From Streptomyces katrae (GTDB taxonomy: Bacteria; Actinomycetota; Actinomycetes; Streptomycetales; Streptomycetaceae): 64,000 nucleotides of DNA. The notes under the pieces were generated by a model. It did not search any database and was not told the DNA's origin. It saw only the letters and a list, made by a program, of their open reading frames with translations. The DNA lies in NCBI RefSeq assembly GCF_000717655.1, contig NZ_JNZY01000006.1:62001-126000 (forward strand), read 5' to 3'. The position numbers and the translations under genes were made by a program. Of the stretch, positions 9,839-17,765 are shown piece after piece. Each line of letters opens with the position of its first letter. The first letter of the stretch is position 1.

Positions 9839-12800
9839 GCCTCGACGACCCGCCAGGTGATCTCGACCGTGGCGCCCGGCTCCTTGGCCGCGAGCTCGGC
9901 CAGTTCGGCCTGGAGCTCGGCGACGGCCTTGGCCACGGTGGTGCGGCGGCCACCGGAGCGCCGGATCTTCCCCGTCAGGCCCGTGGAGGTGGTGGTGGGC
10001 CCGTCGACGGGGACCTTGGGGTGACGGCTCGGCGTGTCCAGCGGTACGTCCTGCGGACGAGGCGCCGGGGGTGCGGGCGGCGCCGGCGGGGTGGGCGTCG
10101 CCCGGTTCCGCTTGACCAGGGCCAGCACCTCGCGCTGCGTCCGGTCCAGGGCGTCCCTCAGGTCGTTCGTCCGCTGGTCGCTGCGGGCGGCATTGCGCAG
10201 TGACTCCAGCAGCGCGTCTCCTTCGGGGCCTTCGGAGGAGGCCAGGTCGAGGGTGGTCCACGGCGCGGTGTCCAAGGCCTGCGCCACGGCTCGTGCCTGC
10301 TTGACCGAGGTCCCGAACCGGTCCGCGCCGACCGGGCCGAAGTCGAAGGTGGCCAGTGCCTCGACGGTCTTCTTCGCCGCGGCGCCGCCCTGGCCGGCGG
10401 GCTGCGTGATTGCGTCCAGGAGGGCGACGGCGCGTCGCGCGATGGCGAGGCGGCCCGTCTCCACGGTCTCGTCGAGCCGGAGGAAGGCGGCGTGCCGCTC
10501 CAGCTGCGTGACCAGCTCGGCAGCGGATTCCCGGTGGGAGCGGGCCAGTTCCGCGATCCGGCGGGCGAGCTGGTTGACCATCCTGCCCCGGCGCAGCGTC
10601 GGTGCGGGCTCACCGAAGACGGTCTGGAAGCGCTGGCGGGCCTCTTCCCAGTGCTCCTCGGAGGGCAGCGGCTGGCTGCGCAGGACGTCCTGGTCCTTGA
10701 TCTCGTGGAGCGCGGGCGCGGGGTCGAGCGGGGTGCCGCCCCGTACCCACACCCGGTCGTCCATCTCGGCGAAGGACGCGACCACGAGCCGGGAGAGGAA
10801 GACCGGCAGGCCACGCGGCGCCGGCCGGTCGGTCCAGTCGGTGAGGGTGATGAGGCTGAGGTCGCCGGTCACGCCCTCCTCGCGGGCGAGCCGGCGGAAG
10901 TGGTCCGCCCAGAAGTGGGACAGCTCGAAGTACGCCTCCTTCTGCTGGCCGAGCCGCAGCGGACCGGCGACCTTGCGCATCAGGTTCCGGTCGGCGGCCG
11001 GCACCTCGGTGCGCCCGTCCCGGGCCTCCGCGGCGGCGCGGACGTGGCCGAAGACCTTCTTGGCGTCGGTCGGCTTGACGACGGTCTGGTTGCCGTCCGC
11101 GTCCAGGTCGGGGTGGTCCGGGAACTGCGAGGCGAGCAGCTTGCCCGCAACGTGCCGGATCCCGTCGTGGAGGGACTGGCCGAAGGACAGGGTGAGCCCT
11201 TCGACCTCGCGCAGCGACACCAGGTGGTCGTCGAAGCCCAGTTGCACGTCGGTTGGCTTCTTGTCGGCGAGTCCGTACGCCTGCTTGAAGGCGGCCCTGG
11301 CCCTCGCCAGCAGGGCCTCCCGCTGGGTCTCCAGGAGGCCCTTGGCCCGCGCCCGGTTGTCGGCGCTCAGGTGTCCCGCGTACTGGCCGTCGAACCGCTG
11401 GTCGTCGGCGAGGGCCTTGTCGATGACGACGAGGCGGCGGAAGTCAGTGAACCGCTGGCTGGCGAGGTGGGTGGGCAGCCAGGCGACCGTACGGGACGGT
11501 TCCCCCTGCTTCTCCCGGAGGCGCTGCATCCGGTGGACGTCGTCGATGGGGCCGTGTTCGGTCTGGTCGTTGAAGGGGAGGTCGATCACGATGCGCCAGC
11601 GGCCGTCCAGCTGGGGCATCAGGTCGTGGTCGGGCAGCTCATCCTCGTCGGCGACATTGCCGAAGGTCACCTCGACGGCCCGGTCGGTGCCCCGCCACAC
11701 GAAGTCCAGCTCGGCGATGATCGGACCGTGCTCGATGCCCAGTTCCTCGGCCAGGAGCCGCTTGGCGAGGGCCTGCCGGTTGCCGGGGTTGTCGTTGACG
11801 TTGGCGTTGGCGATGACCGAGTCCACGTCGACGCCCGAGAGTTCGAGCCGGACACCCGGATTGGCCTCCGTGCCGGTCTTCTTGATCTCGGGGAAGCGGG
11901 CAGCCCAGTCCTCCACCTTGTTGCTCAAGATGCCGTACTCACGGCCGGGGATCGGGGCGACCACCGAGCCGTAGTTGAGGGCCGACAGACGTCGGATCGT
12001 CAGGTCCGCCAGGGCCGGCACGCTCGGGGCGAGCGCCGACAGCAGCAGGGTCCCGATGATCCGGTTGTCGCCCCGGAACCGCTCGATCCGGGCCCGCAGT
12101 TCCTGGTCGGTGATGCTGTCGGGGCGGTTGACGTACTGCTCGATGTCCTCCTCCGACACGTTGTGGGTGAGGAGGAGGTAGGGGCGCAGTTTGGTCCGGT
12201 ACAGCTTGTCCGCGGCCTCGAAGACCACCTTCAGGCTGTCGGTGAACGGCTTGTCGCCGCCCGCCGTGATCAGCGGGTAGAGGTCGCCGACCGGGATCAG
12301 GTCGCCCAGGCGCAGTTCGCCCCGGTGGTCGGCGAGCAGCTGCCCCATGAGCTTCATGCCGGTCCGGTTGCGCTGGAGCGCGGAGGAGACGTGGACGAGG
12401 GTGTCCATGAAGGCAGGCGAGAAGGGGTAGGTCAGGCGGAAGGAGTCCTCGTCCGCGCCGACGCCGTCCGCGCCCCGGTCGGAGCCGAGGAGGGTGTCCC
12501 ACACCTCCTGGCGGACCTTGCGGGTCTTGTCGAACTCGGCCTTCACCAGGGCCGCGGCTTCCGCGTCCTTCGGGGTCAGCAGACGGGCGTGCGCCACCTG
12601 CGGAAGGTTCCGGTCCTCCAGCGTGATCTTGTCGAACCGGCCGGAGGCGAGGTTCAGCGTGTCCTGGATGGATGCCTCCGCCGCCCCCGACACCTCCTCG
12701 CCGACCAGCTCGCGCAGGTCACGCTGGCGGGCGATGAAGGAGACCACAGGGATCGCGCGGCGCTCGTCGCCGCCCTCCACGAAGTTTGTGATCTTCCCGG

Positions 12801-13737
12801 CCTCGCGGGCCACGAACTTCTGGTCGTGGATCAGTGTGGCCAGCCACAGGATCAGCTCGTCCATGAAGAGGATCAGCCCGTCGTACCCGAGCGACTTGGC
12901 GTGCTCGGCCAGTACGGACAGGCCGACGTCGAGCGAGATGAAGCCGTGCTCGTCCTCGGCGGCGTTCTGGGCGAAGCCCGGAAGGAGGTTCGTGCTCGCG
13001 TCCTGCACCAGCCGGGCCCGCAGCTCGGCAGGGGTGGAGGGGCTCACCAGGTTGAGGGCCCGGCCCGCCTCGTGGACCTCCTCGGCGGCGAGCGCCGTGT
13101 CGAGCAGCGACGGAGTCCAGGTGAAGGACTCGCCCCACTCGTCGTCATCGTCGGAGCTCCCGTCTGCCGGGTCCAGAGAGCCGAGACCGTTGATCACGGC
13201 CTCGTCGCCCATCCGCGCGCGCATGGCCCGGATGTCCGTGAAGAGGGCGTCGGTCCGGTACACCTGCGGGGTCGGCGCCTCGGGGTGCAGCTTCTTGAGG
13301 TGCGTGACGTACCCGCCGAGTACGCGCTGCTCCAGGGCCTTGGCACCGAGCATGTGGTACGGCACGAGCAGGAACCGCTTGCCGTCCGTGCCGAGCCACT
13401 CGTGCTTGGTCAGCACCGGGTCCAGGTCGTCGCGGGAGCGGGCCGCCGGACTGCCGCTGAGCAGCGCGTGGAGCACCGCCATGAAGTGCGACTTACCGGA
13501 ACCGAACGAACCGTGGAGGTAGGCCGCCTTGGAGGTGTGGCCGTCGAGCGCCGCCCTGATCAGACCGAGGGCCTCGTCGAAGTTCTCCAGCAGCCGCTCC
13601 GTGACCACGTAGTCCCGCAGCGCCCGCTCCGCACCTTCGGGGGTCGTCGCCTCCGAGAGCCGCAGGACGAAGTCCGAGGTGGAGATGGACTCCTTGATGT
13701 CGATGACATCGCGGAGCAGGGGCGGCTGCTGGGCCAT
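9835..13737 (-). CDS. pglY: BREX-2 ATPase PglY
   Basis: 1,300 residues. The P-loop GSFGSGKS at about 76-83, within [13 protein letters not shown], matches the BrxC/PglY ATPase family, and [13 protein letters not shown] is the Walker B strand. The length agrees with known PglY proteins. PglY is the large ATPase of type 2 BREX, the counterpart of BrxC. The start is taken as ATG at 13737, where the conserved N-terminus [13 protein letters not shown] begins; the upstream in-frame extension lacks conserved character. The gene follows the DUF2075 gene after 125 bases and overlaps pglZ by four. No poly-G tract of eight or more is visible in it. Confidence 0.93.
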   Translation of the reverse strand: MAQQPPLLRDVIDIKESISTSDFVLRLSEATTPEGAERALRDYVVTERLLENFDEALGLIRAALDGHTSKAAYLHGSFGSGKSHFMAVLHALLSGSPAARSRDDLDPVLTKHEWLGTDGKRFLLVPYHMLGAKALEQRVLGGYVTHLKKLHPEAPTPQVYRTDALFTDIRAMRARMGDEAVINGLGSLDPADGSSDDDDEWGESFTWTPSLLDTALAAEEVHEAGRALNLVSPSTPAELRARLVQDASTNLLPGFAQNAAEDEHGFISLDVGLSVLAEHAKSLGYDGLILFMDELILWLATLIHDQKFVAREAGKITNFVEGGDERRAIPVVSFIARQRDLRELVGEEVSGAAEASIQDTLNLASGRFDKITLEDRNLPQVAHARLLTPKDAEAAALVKAEFDKTRKVRQEVWDTLLGSDRGADGVGADEDSFRLTYPFSPAFMDTLVHVSSALQRNRTGMKLMGQLLADHRGELRLGDLIPVGDLYPLITAGGDKPFTDSLKVVFEAADKLYRTKLRPYLLLTHNVSEEDIEQYVNRPDSITDQELRARIERFRGDNRIIGTLLLSALAPSVPALADLTIRRLSALNYGSVVAPIPGREYGILSNKVEDWAARFPEIKKTGTEANPGVRLELSGVDVDSVIANANVNDNPGNRQALAKRLLAEELGIEHGPIIAELDFVWRGTDRAVEVTFGNVADEDELPDHDLMPQLDGRWRIVIDLPFNDQTEHGPIDDVHRMQRLREKQGEPSRTVAWLPTHLASQRFTDFRRLVVIDKALADDQRFDGQYAGHLSADNRARAKGLLETQREALLARARAAFKQAYGLADKKPTDVQLGFDDHLVSLREVEGLTLSFGQSLHDGIRHVAGKLLASQFPDHPDLDADGNQTVVKPTDAKKVFGHVRAAAEARDGRTEVPAADRNLMRKVAGPLRLGQQKEAYFELSHFWADHFRRLAREEGVTGDLSLITLTDWTDRPAPRGLPVFLSRLVVASFAEMDDRVWVRGGTPLDPAPALHEIKDQDVLRSQPLPSEEHWEEARQRFQTVFGEPAPTLRRGRMVNQLARRIAELARSHRESAAELVTQLERHAAFLRLDETVETGRLAIARRAVALLDAITQPAGQGGAAAKKTVEALATFDFGPVGADRFGTSVKQARAVAQALDTAPWTTLDLASSEGPEGDALLESLRNAARSDQRTNDLRDALDRTQREVLALVKRNRATPTPPAPPAPPAPRPQDVPLDTPSRHPKVPVDGPTTTSTGLTGKIRRSGGRRTTVAKAVAELQAELAELAAKEPGATVEITWRVVEA

Positions 13738-13862
13738 GGGCGGTCTCACTCTCCGGCGGGCGCGTGCAGAGGCTGGGCTGGTCCGATCGTATGGTGTGGC
13801 TCTGACAAGCGATGACCGTATTTCGCCCCTGCCGTACCACGCGAGAGCATCCGCCGTACTTG

Positions 13863-15734
13863 TTACGCAGGCGGAATGAGGGAGCGCAGCTTCTCCCGGG
13901 TCTCGGGATCGGTCGAGTAGACGACGGTGCCCACCATGCCCCGGGTCAGCAGCACCTTGTAGGTGTTGCGGACGAGGCGGTCGATGTCGTCGTCGTGAAT
14001 GGCCTTGGTGAAGGCCGGATCCTTCGAAGCCGTGCGGTCCACCACCCAGCGGTCGGTACGCCACACCAGGTCCGGCCCCATGATCACGCCTGACCAGTCG
14101 TACTCGAAGCCCTGCGCGGTGTACACGCAGCCCACTTGGCCGAAACCGGCCGGATCGGTGGCCCAGAGGGATGACGGCGGGGCACCGAGCCGTGCTCGGT
14201 CGCCGGCCAGGTTCCAGGGCCGCGCCCAGTCGCCGATGGAGACGTCGGCGGGGAGTTCAGACATGTCCAGGGTGATGTCGGTCGTCCACTTCCAGCAGTA
14301 TCCGGCCGCCATCCGCGCACCGTAGTCGTCCTGTTCCCGACGGGCGGTGAGGAATGCCTCCATCTCCTGCGGGCTGTCGGCGGCCCGCAGCTCCACCTTG
14401 CCGTCCGGCTCCCAGTCGATTGGACCGTCGCCCTCCAGGCCCAGCAGGGCGGCGACCCACTTCACGTACGCGTCGCTGCCGCCGCAGCGGAACTGGCTGT
14501 CCAGCTCCACCACCGTGCAGTCGAGGCCCTGCTCGGCGGCGGCCCGTTCGATCTCCTCCTTCGTTCCCATCTCGCCGGGTCGCACCACCTGGTGCTGGTC
14601 CAGCAGGAACACCGGCACCCGGGCCGCGTCGATCAGTTCCGCCACCTGCGGGCGGCCGGTGCGCAGAGCAGCCTTGGTGTACCGGTCCGCGGAGGTCTTG
14701 CGCAGGCGGTGGGCCTCGTCGCAGATCAGGACGTCGAGATCGTTCGGCTCGGCGTCCATGAAGCTGTTGAAGTACTTGAACAGCTTCTGCACCTCGGGCT
14801 TGCGGAAGCCGGCGACCTTGCGCATCGTCTTGGTGAACGACGCCGAGCCGGTCGCGTGCAGGGCGGGCACCCCGCGGCGGTACAGCTCGCCGAGGACGGA
14901 CAGGGCGATCACGCTCTTGCCCGAACCCGGTCCGCCGGTCACCACGATCACCTGCTTGTGGTTGCCTCGCTTCGCCTTGCGGACCGCGGACAGCACCAGT
15001 TCGTAGGCGACCCGCTGCTCGTCGAGCAGCACGAACTGCTCACGGTCGCGGATCTCGGCCGCGGCGACCTTCATCAGCTGCTTCGAGGGCCGCACCTTGC
15101 CCTGGAGCAGCAGGTCGGCCGCGGGGGCACCGGACTTCGGCGCGAGCCGCGAGCGGAGGAAGTCGAGGAACGCGCCGCGCTGGTCCCCGGTGTACATGCG
15201 GCCCCGGACGTCCTCCGGGGTGCTGCGCAGCGAACCGACGCCGAACTCGGTCGCGTTGTGCAGGAACGCCACTCCGGCCAGGGACTGCGGGATCCGCTCC
15301 AGCGCCCCGTTGAAGGAGACGAGGTACTCGCAGTAGCCGCGGACCTGCTCGATCGGGTTGAGCACCGGGCGCTTGCCGTACGCCGGAACGGTGCACAGCA
15401 GCGGCTCGTCTTCCAGCGAGTGGGCCTCGCTCCACTGCTTGAGCTCCACGACCACGTACGAGGGCTCGCCGGTCCGGGGGTGTACGCCGGCCAGCAGGGC
15501 GTCGGCGCGCTTGCTGGTCAGCGGCAGGGTGTACTCGATCAGCACCTCGACATCGCCGAGCCCGGCGTCGAGCAGGGCGTTCGTGAGGGCGGGGAGGCTC
15601 CGTTCCCAGGACCGGATCTCGGAATCTGCGGGCCGACGGCCGTGCGCGTGCACGAAGTTCTCGGTCAGGTGCAGCGCCAGCGACCCTTCGAGGATGCGGG
15701 CGGCCACGGATGCCGCGGACTCACGGAACAGCAA
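13863..15734 (-). CDS. DUF2075-type ATPase/helicase with N-terminal nuclease-like domain
   Basis: 623 residues. The C-terminal two thirds is a DUF2075 (Schlafen-like) superfamily 1 ATPase: Walker A VTGGPGSGKS near residue 265, Walker B LICDEAHRL near 339, a FRCGGSDAY motif, and the late motif VYTAQGFEYDW. The N-terminal part has KRADALLAG (D78) followed by YVVVELKQW (E97-x-K99), a PD-(D/E)xK layout, so this may be a nuclease-helicase fusion. DUF2075 proteins are common in defence islands but are not BREX-2 core. The start codon is TTG at 15734. The GGGGG in front of it is a plausible ribosome binding site but lies in one arm of a stable hairpin (15738-15780). The gene heads the pglY-pglZ transcription unit. 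Confidence 0.8.
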   Translation of the reverse strand: MLFRESAASVAARILEGSLALHLTENFVHAHGRRPADSEIRSWERSLPALTNALLDAGLGDVEVLIEYTLPLTSKRADALLAGVHPRTGEPSYVVVELKQWSEAHSLEDEPLLCTVPAYGKRPVLNPIEQVRGYCEYLVSFNGALERIPQSLAGVAFLHNATEFGVGSLRSTPEDVRGRMYTGDQRGAFLDFLRSRLAPKSGAPAADLLLQGKVRPSKQLMKVAAAEIRDREQFVLLDEQRVAYELVLSAVRKAKRGNHKQVIVVTGGPGSGKSVIALSVLGELYRRGVPALHATGSASFTKTMRKVAGFRKPEVQKLFKYFNSFMDAEPNDLDVLICDEAHRLRKTSADRYTKAALRTGRPQVAELIDAARVPVFLLDQHQVVRPGEMGTKEEIERAAAEQGLDCTVVELDSQFRCGGSDAYVKWVAALLGLEGDGPIDWEPDGKVELRAADSPQEMEAFLTARREQDDYGARMAAGYCWKWTTDITLDMSELPADVSIGDWARPWNLAGDRARLGAPPSSLWATDPAGFGQVGCVYTAQGFEYDWSGVIMGPDLVWRTDRWVVDRTASKDPAFTKAIHDDDIDRLVRNTYKVLLTRGMVGTVVYSTDPETREKLRSLIPPA

Positions 15735-15737
15735 GAA

Positions 15738-15780
15738 ATGCCCCCAGGCAGCACGAAGTGACTCGTGCGGGTGGGGGCAT
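15738..15780 (-). promoter_or_regulatory. Hairpin that buries the ribosome binding site of the DUF2075 gene
   Basis: On the minus strand the outer arms are ATGCCCCCA and TGGGGGCAT, the inner arms are GCACGA and TCGTGC, and the loop is six bases. The arms are separated by a small internal bulge. The 3' arm contains the only purine-rich ribosome binding site, and the TTG start lies three bases beyond it. No T run follows, so a plain terminator is unlikely. Translational control or a palindromic operator are the likeliest roles. Confidence 0.6.
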
Positions 15781-15842
15781 GTCCTCCAGAGGTCCGCGCA
15801 TGCGGAACGGAAGCCCGGCGGGCCGCTGAGATGATCCCGATC

Positions 15843-15871
15843 ATTCTAGGACAGCGTGTGGATCACGCAGA
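15843..15871 (-). promoter_or_regulatory. Candidate promoter of the DUF2075-pglY-pglZ-AIPR-brxD-brxHI operon
   Basis: The minus strand reads TAGAAT at 15848-15843, a good Streptomyces -10 box. Seventeen bases upstream the -35 is poor (TCTGCG at 15871-15866). Transcription would start near 15836, giving a leader of about 100 bases that contains the hairpin. An imperfect palindrome TGATCccGATCA (about 15832-15843) overlaps the predicted start site. Confidence 0.4.
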
Positions 15872-15920
15872 AGGGTTGGGGCGGATCTCAGTCAGGTGGG
15901 GAGGTGGTCTGTGGCGCGGC

Positions 15921-16148
15921 TCAGAGCCGTTGCCTGCTCCGGGCGTTCACTGCTCGCAGGTGCGCGAGCAGTTCCTCGGCCGGCCCGAGGGGTCGGACGG
16001 CGGCCGGGTCGGCGTCCCAGTACCTGCCGCCGTTGATCGGGCAGAGCCGGAGGTGTGGTCCCTCGTGGCCCATGACGACTCCGATCCGGTCGAGGGCGGT
16101 GTCCCGGACGGTGTCCCCGACGGCCGGGACATGCCGCCCGTCCGTCAC
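15921..16148 (-). CDS. Small conserved hypothetical protein (75 aa)
   Basis: The sequence runs RHVPAVGDTVRD, then GVVMGHEGPHLRL, then GGRYWDADP. It resembles a small SH3/KOW-like beta protein often seen beside XRE/DUF397 genes in Streptomyces; that association is from memory of the genus. The GTG start at 16148 overlaps the stop of the preceding 108-residue gene by four bases (GTGA), so the two form a coupled pair. No catalytic motif is visible. Function unknown. Confidence 0.65.
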   Translation of the reverse strand: MTDGRHVPAVGDTVRDTALDRIGVVMGHEGPHLRLCPINGGRYWDADPAAVRPLGPAEELLAHLRAVNARSRQRL

Positions 16149-16471
16149 CGGGTGAGCCCCTTCGTGATGACCTCGGCGAGGGAGTGCGCCACCGGGGCGG
16201 AGACGACCCCGAGGTGGACGAGCGCGTAGCGGGTCTCGGCGGGGCGGGCGGACGTGTGGTCCGGTCCGTGGCCGTCGTTGTCGTCGTCATCCGGCCATGG
16301 GGTACGGACGTCCATGGCTGGGATTTGGATGCCGGCCCGGGTGAGGGCGGTGGCGAGCGCGTCGCGGGCGGCCAGGGCCTCCTTGATCTTGGCGGTGGGT
16401 GGTCGCGGGGTGGACCTGGAGGTGGTGCCGTTGCCGTCGTCGTGCGGGGGCGGCTGAAGCGTCGAGGTCAT
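16145..16471 (-). CDS. Hypothetical protein (108 aa), divergent from the XRE regulator
   Basis: 108 residues with a Pro/Thr-rich N-terminus, a short helix AKIKEALAARDALATALTRAG, an acidic stretch PDDDDND, and a C-terminal segment ending in HSLAEVITKGLTR. It starts at ATG 16471 behind GAGAGGG with seven-base spacing and is coupled to the 75-residue gene downstream. It is divergent from the XRE gene; the two share the 198-base region 16472-16669, where a common regulatory site would be expected, although no convincing operator was found there. Function unknown. Confidence 0.65.
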   Translation of the reverse strand: MTSTLQPPPHDDGNGTTSRSTPRPPTAKIKEALAARDALATALTRAGIQIPAMDVRTPWPDDDDNDGHGPDHTSARPAETRYALVHLGVVSAPVAHSLAEVITKGLTR

Positions 16472-16669
16472 GGTGGCGCCCTCTCTTTGTGGGGGGTTTC
16501 GGCTGGTTCCCTCACCCGGAGACGCGTGGCTGGATTACCGTGCGTAGTCCGGGCGCTACGAGCATGAGTCCGGACGGGGCCGCCCACGCTGTGGGAGGCG
16601 GAGTGCTTCCCCGCCCCACGGCGCCGGTTCCACACCTTCCACACCGTCTTCGTCCCGGAGGGGCGCGCC

Positions 16670-17512
16670 ATGCCGCAGCGACGAGTGATCACCGGCCGCA
16701 GCCAGGAGCCGCGCCAGCGGTTCGCGGAGGAACTGCGGACCCTCCGGACGGGCAGCGGAGCGAGCCTGCGGCAGCTCGGCGAACGTCTGGGCTGGGACTG
16801 GTCCTTGTTCGGCAAGATGGAGAAGGGCGAGACGTTAGGCGGTCCCGAGGTCGTCCAGGCACTGGACCAGCACTACGGGACGCCTGGGCTGCTGCTCGCA
16901 TTGTGGGAGCTGGCAGCGGGGGACCACACGCAGTTCCGTGAACGGTACCGGCGGTACATGGCGCTGGAGGCGGAGTCGGTGAGCCTGTGGCATTTCGCGG
17001 TAGGTGTGCCGCCTGGGCTGCTTCAGACGGCCGGATATGCGAGGGAGGTGCTGACAGCTGGTCGCCTGAAGGGCGACGAGATCGACACGCAGGTCAAGGC
17101 CCGGCTGAGTCGCCAAGATTTACTGGAGGGCGACGAGGCGCCACACTTCCGCTGCATCCTCTCCGAGACCGTGCTACGCACGCCCTTGCGCGATACGGGC
17201 GCATGGCGAGAGCAGTTGGCGCATCTGGCGAACATGTCTCAGCGTCCGAAGGTGGCACTCCAGGTGCTTCCGCACAGTGCGGGGCCGCACAGCCTCTCGC
17301 ACACGGACGTAATGTTCCTGCGAATGCCGGACGGCCGTACCGTGGCCTACGTGGAGAGCGCTAGTCACGGCGAGCTCATCGAGACAGCTAGCCAAGTTGA
17401 GTACCTACAGCAAATGTACGATGCGGTACGCGACTTGGCCTTGTCCCCGGACGGGTCGCGGCAGTACATCCTGCGTGTGTTGGAGGAGGTTCCATGCGAT
17501 CCATCGACCTGA
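16670..17512 (+). CDS. XRE-family helix-turn-helix regulator with DUF5753-type sensor domain
   Basis: 280 residues. The N-terminal HTH covers about 15-70 (RQLGERLGWDWSLFGKMEKGE). A C-terminal DUF5753-like domain follows from about 105 (LWHFAVGVPPGLLQTAGYA, then RQDLL, then GPHSLSHTDVMFL). Streptomyces carries many such regulators, each paired with a small DUF397 protein; some pairs act like toxin-antitoxin systems, others in development. The 3' end overlaps the DUF397 start by 19 bases. Two in-frame TTA codons (16835-16837 and 17120-17122) imply bldA-dependent translation. GC is lower than that of neighbours. It lies between the two halves of the BREX system, so it could regulate them, but nothing in the sequence shows this. 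Confidence 0.88.
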   Translation: MPQRRVITGRSQEPRQRFAEELRTLRTGSGASLRQLGERLGWDWSLFGKMEKGETLGGPEVVQALDQHYGTPGLLLALWELAAGDHTQFRERYRRYMALEAESVSLWHFAVGVPPGLLQTAGYAREVLTAGRLKGDEIDTQVKARLSRQDLLEGDEAPHFRCILSETVLRTPLRDTGAWREQLAHLANMSQRPKVALQVLPHSAGPHSLSHTDVMFLRMPDGRTVAYVESASHGELIETASQVEYLQQMYDAVRDLALSPDGSRQYILRVLEEVPCDPST

Positions 17513-17703
17513 GCACCGTTGAGTGGCGCAAGAGCAGCTACAGCAACTCAGACGGTGGCCAGTGCGTGGAAGTGAGTGACAGCCTTCCCGCTATCGTCCC
17601 TGTGCGGGACAGCAAGAACCCCAACGGCCCGGTGCTGATCTTCCCGGCCGGTGGCTGGTCCTCTTTCGTCGCGGCAGTCAAGGACGGGCTGCTGCTCGTG
17701 TGA
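17494..17703 (+). CDS. DUF397 domain protein
   Basis: 69 residues covering a whole DUF397 domain: WRKSSYSNSDGGQCVEV, then PVRDSKNPNGPVLIF, then GWSSFVAAVKDG. It overlaps the XRE gene upstream and is followed at once by a strong hairpin terminator. DUF397 proteins form regulatory or toxin-antitoxin-like pairs with XRE/DUF5753 partners; BldB relatives are the best known genetic neighbours. Which partner is inhibitory cannot be told from sequence. Confidence 0.88.
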   Translation: MRSIDLSTVEWRKSSYSNSDGGQCVEVSDSLPAIVPVRDSKNPNGPVLIFPAGGWSSFVAAVKDGLLLV

Positions 17704-17712
17704 AGGTAAGCC

Positions 17713-17750
17713 AGACGGCCCCGCGAAACGAATGGAGCGCGGGGCCGTCT
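17713..17750. terminator. Bidirectional hairpin between DUF397 gene and pglX
   Basis: A perfect 13-bp stem, AGACGGCCCCGCG paired with CGCGGGGCCGTCT, and a 12-base loop. It lies between convergent genes (DUF397 ends at 17703, pglX at 17766) and can serve both. Confidence 0.8.
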
Positions 17751-17765
17751 GCGTGTTCGCGCAGG

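Noticed and set aside
15738..15780. The hairpin before the DUF2075 gene as a simple terminator
   Set aside because: It has no following T run on either strand and overlaps the ribosome binding site of the next gene, so a translational role is more likely.
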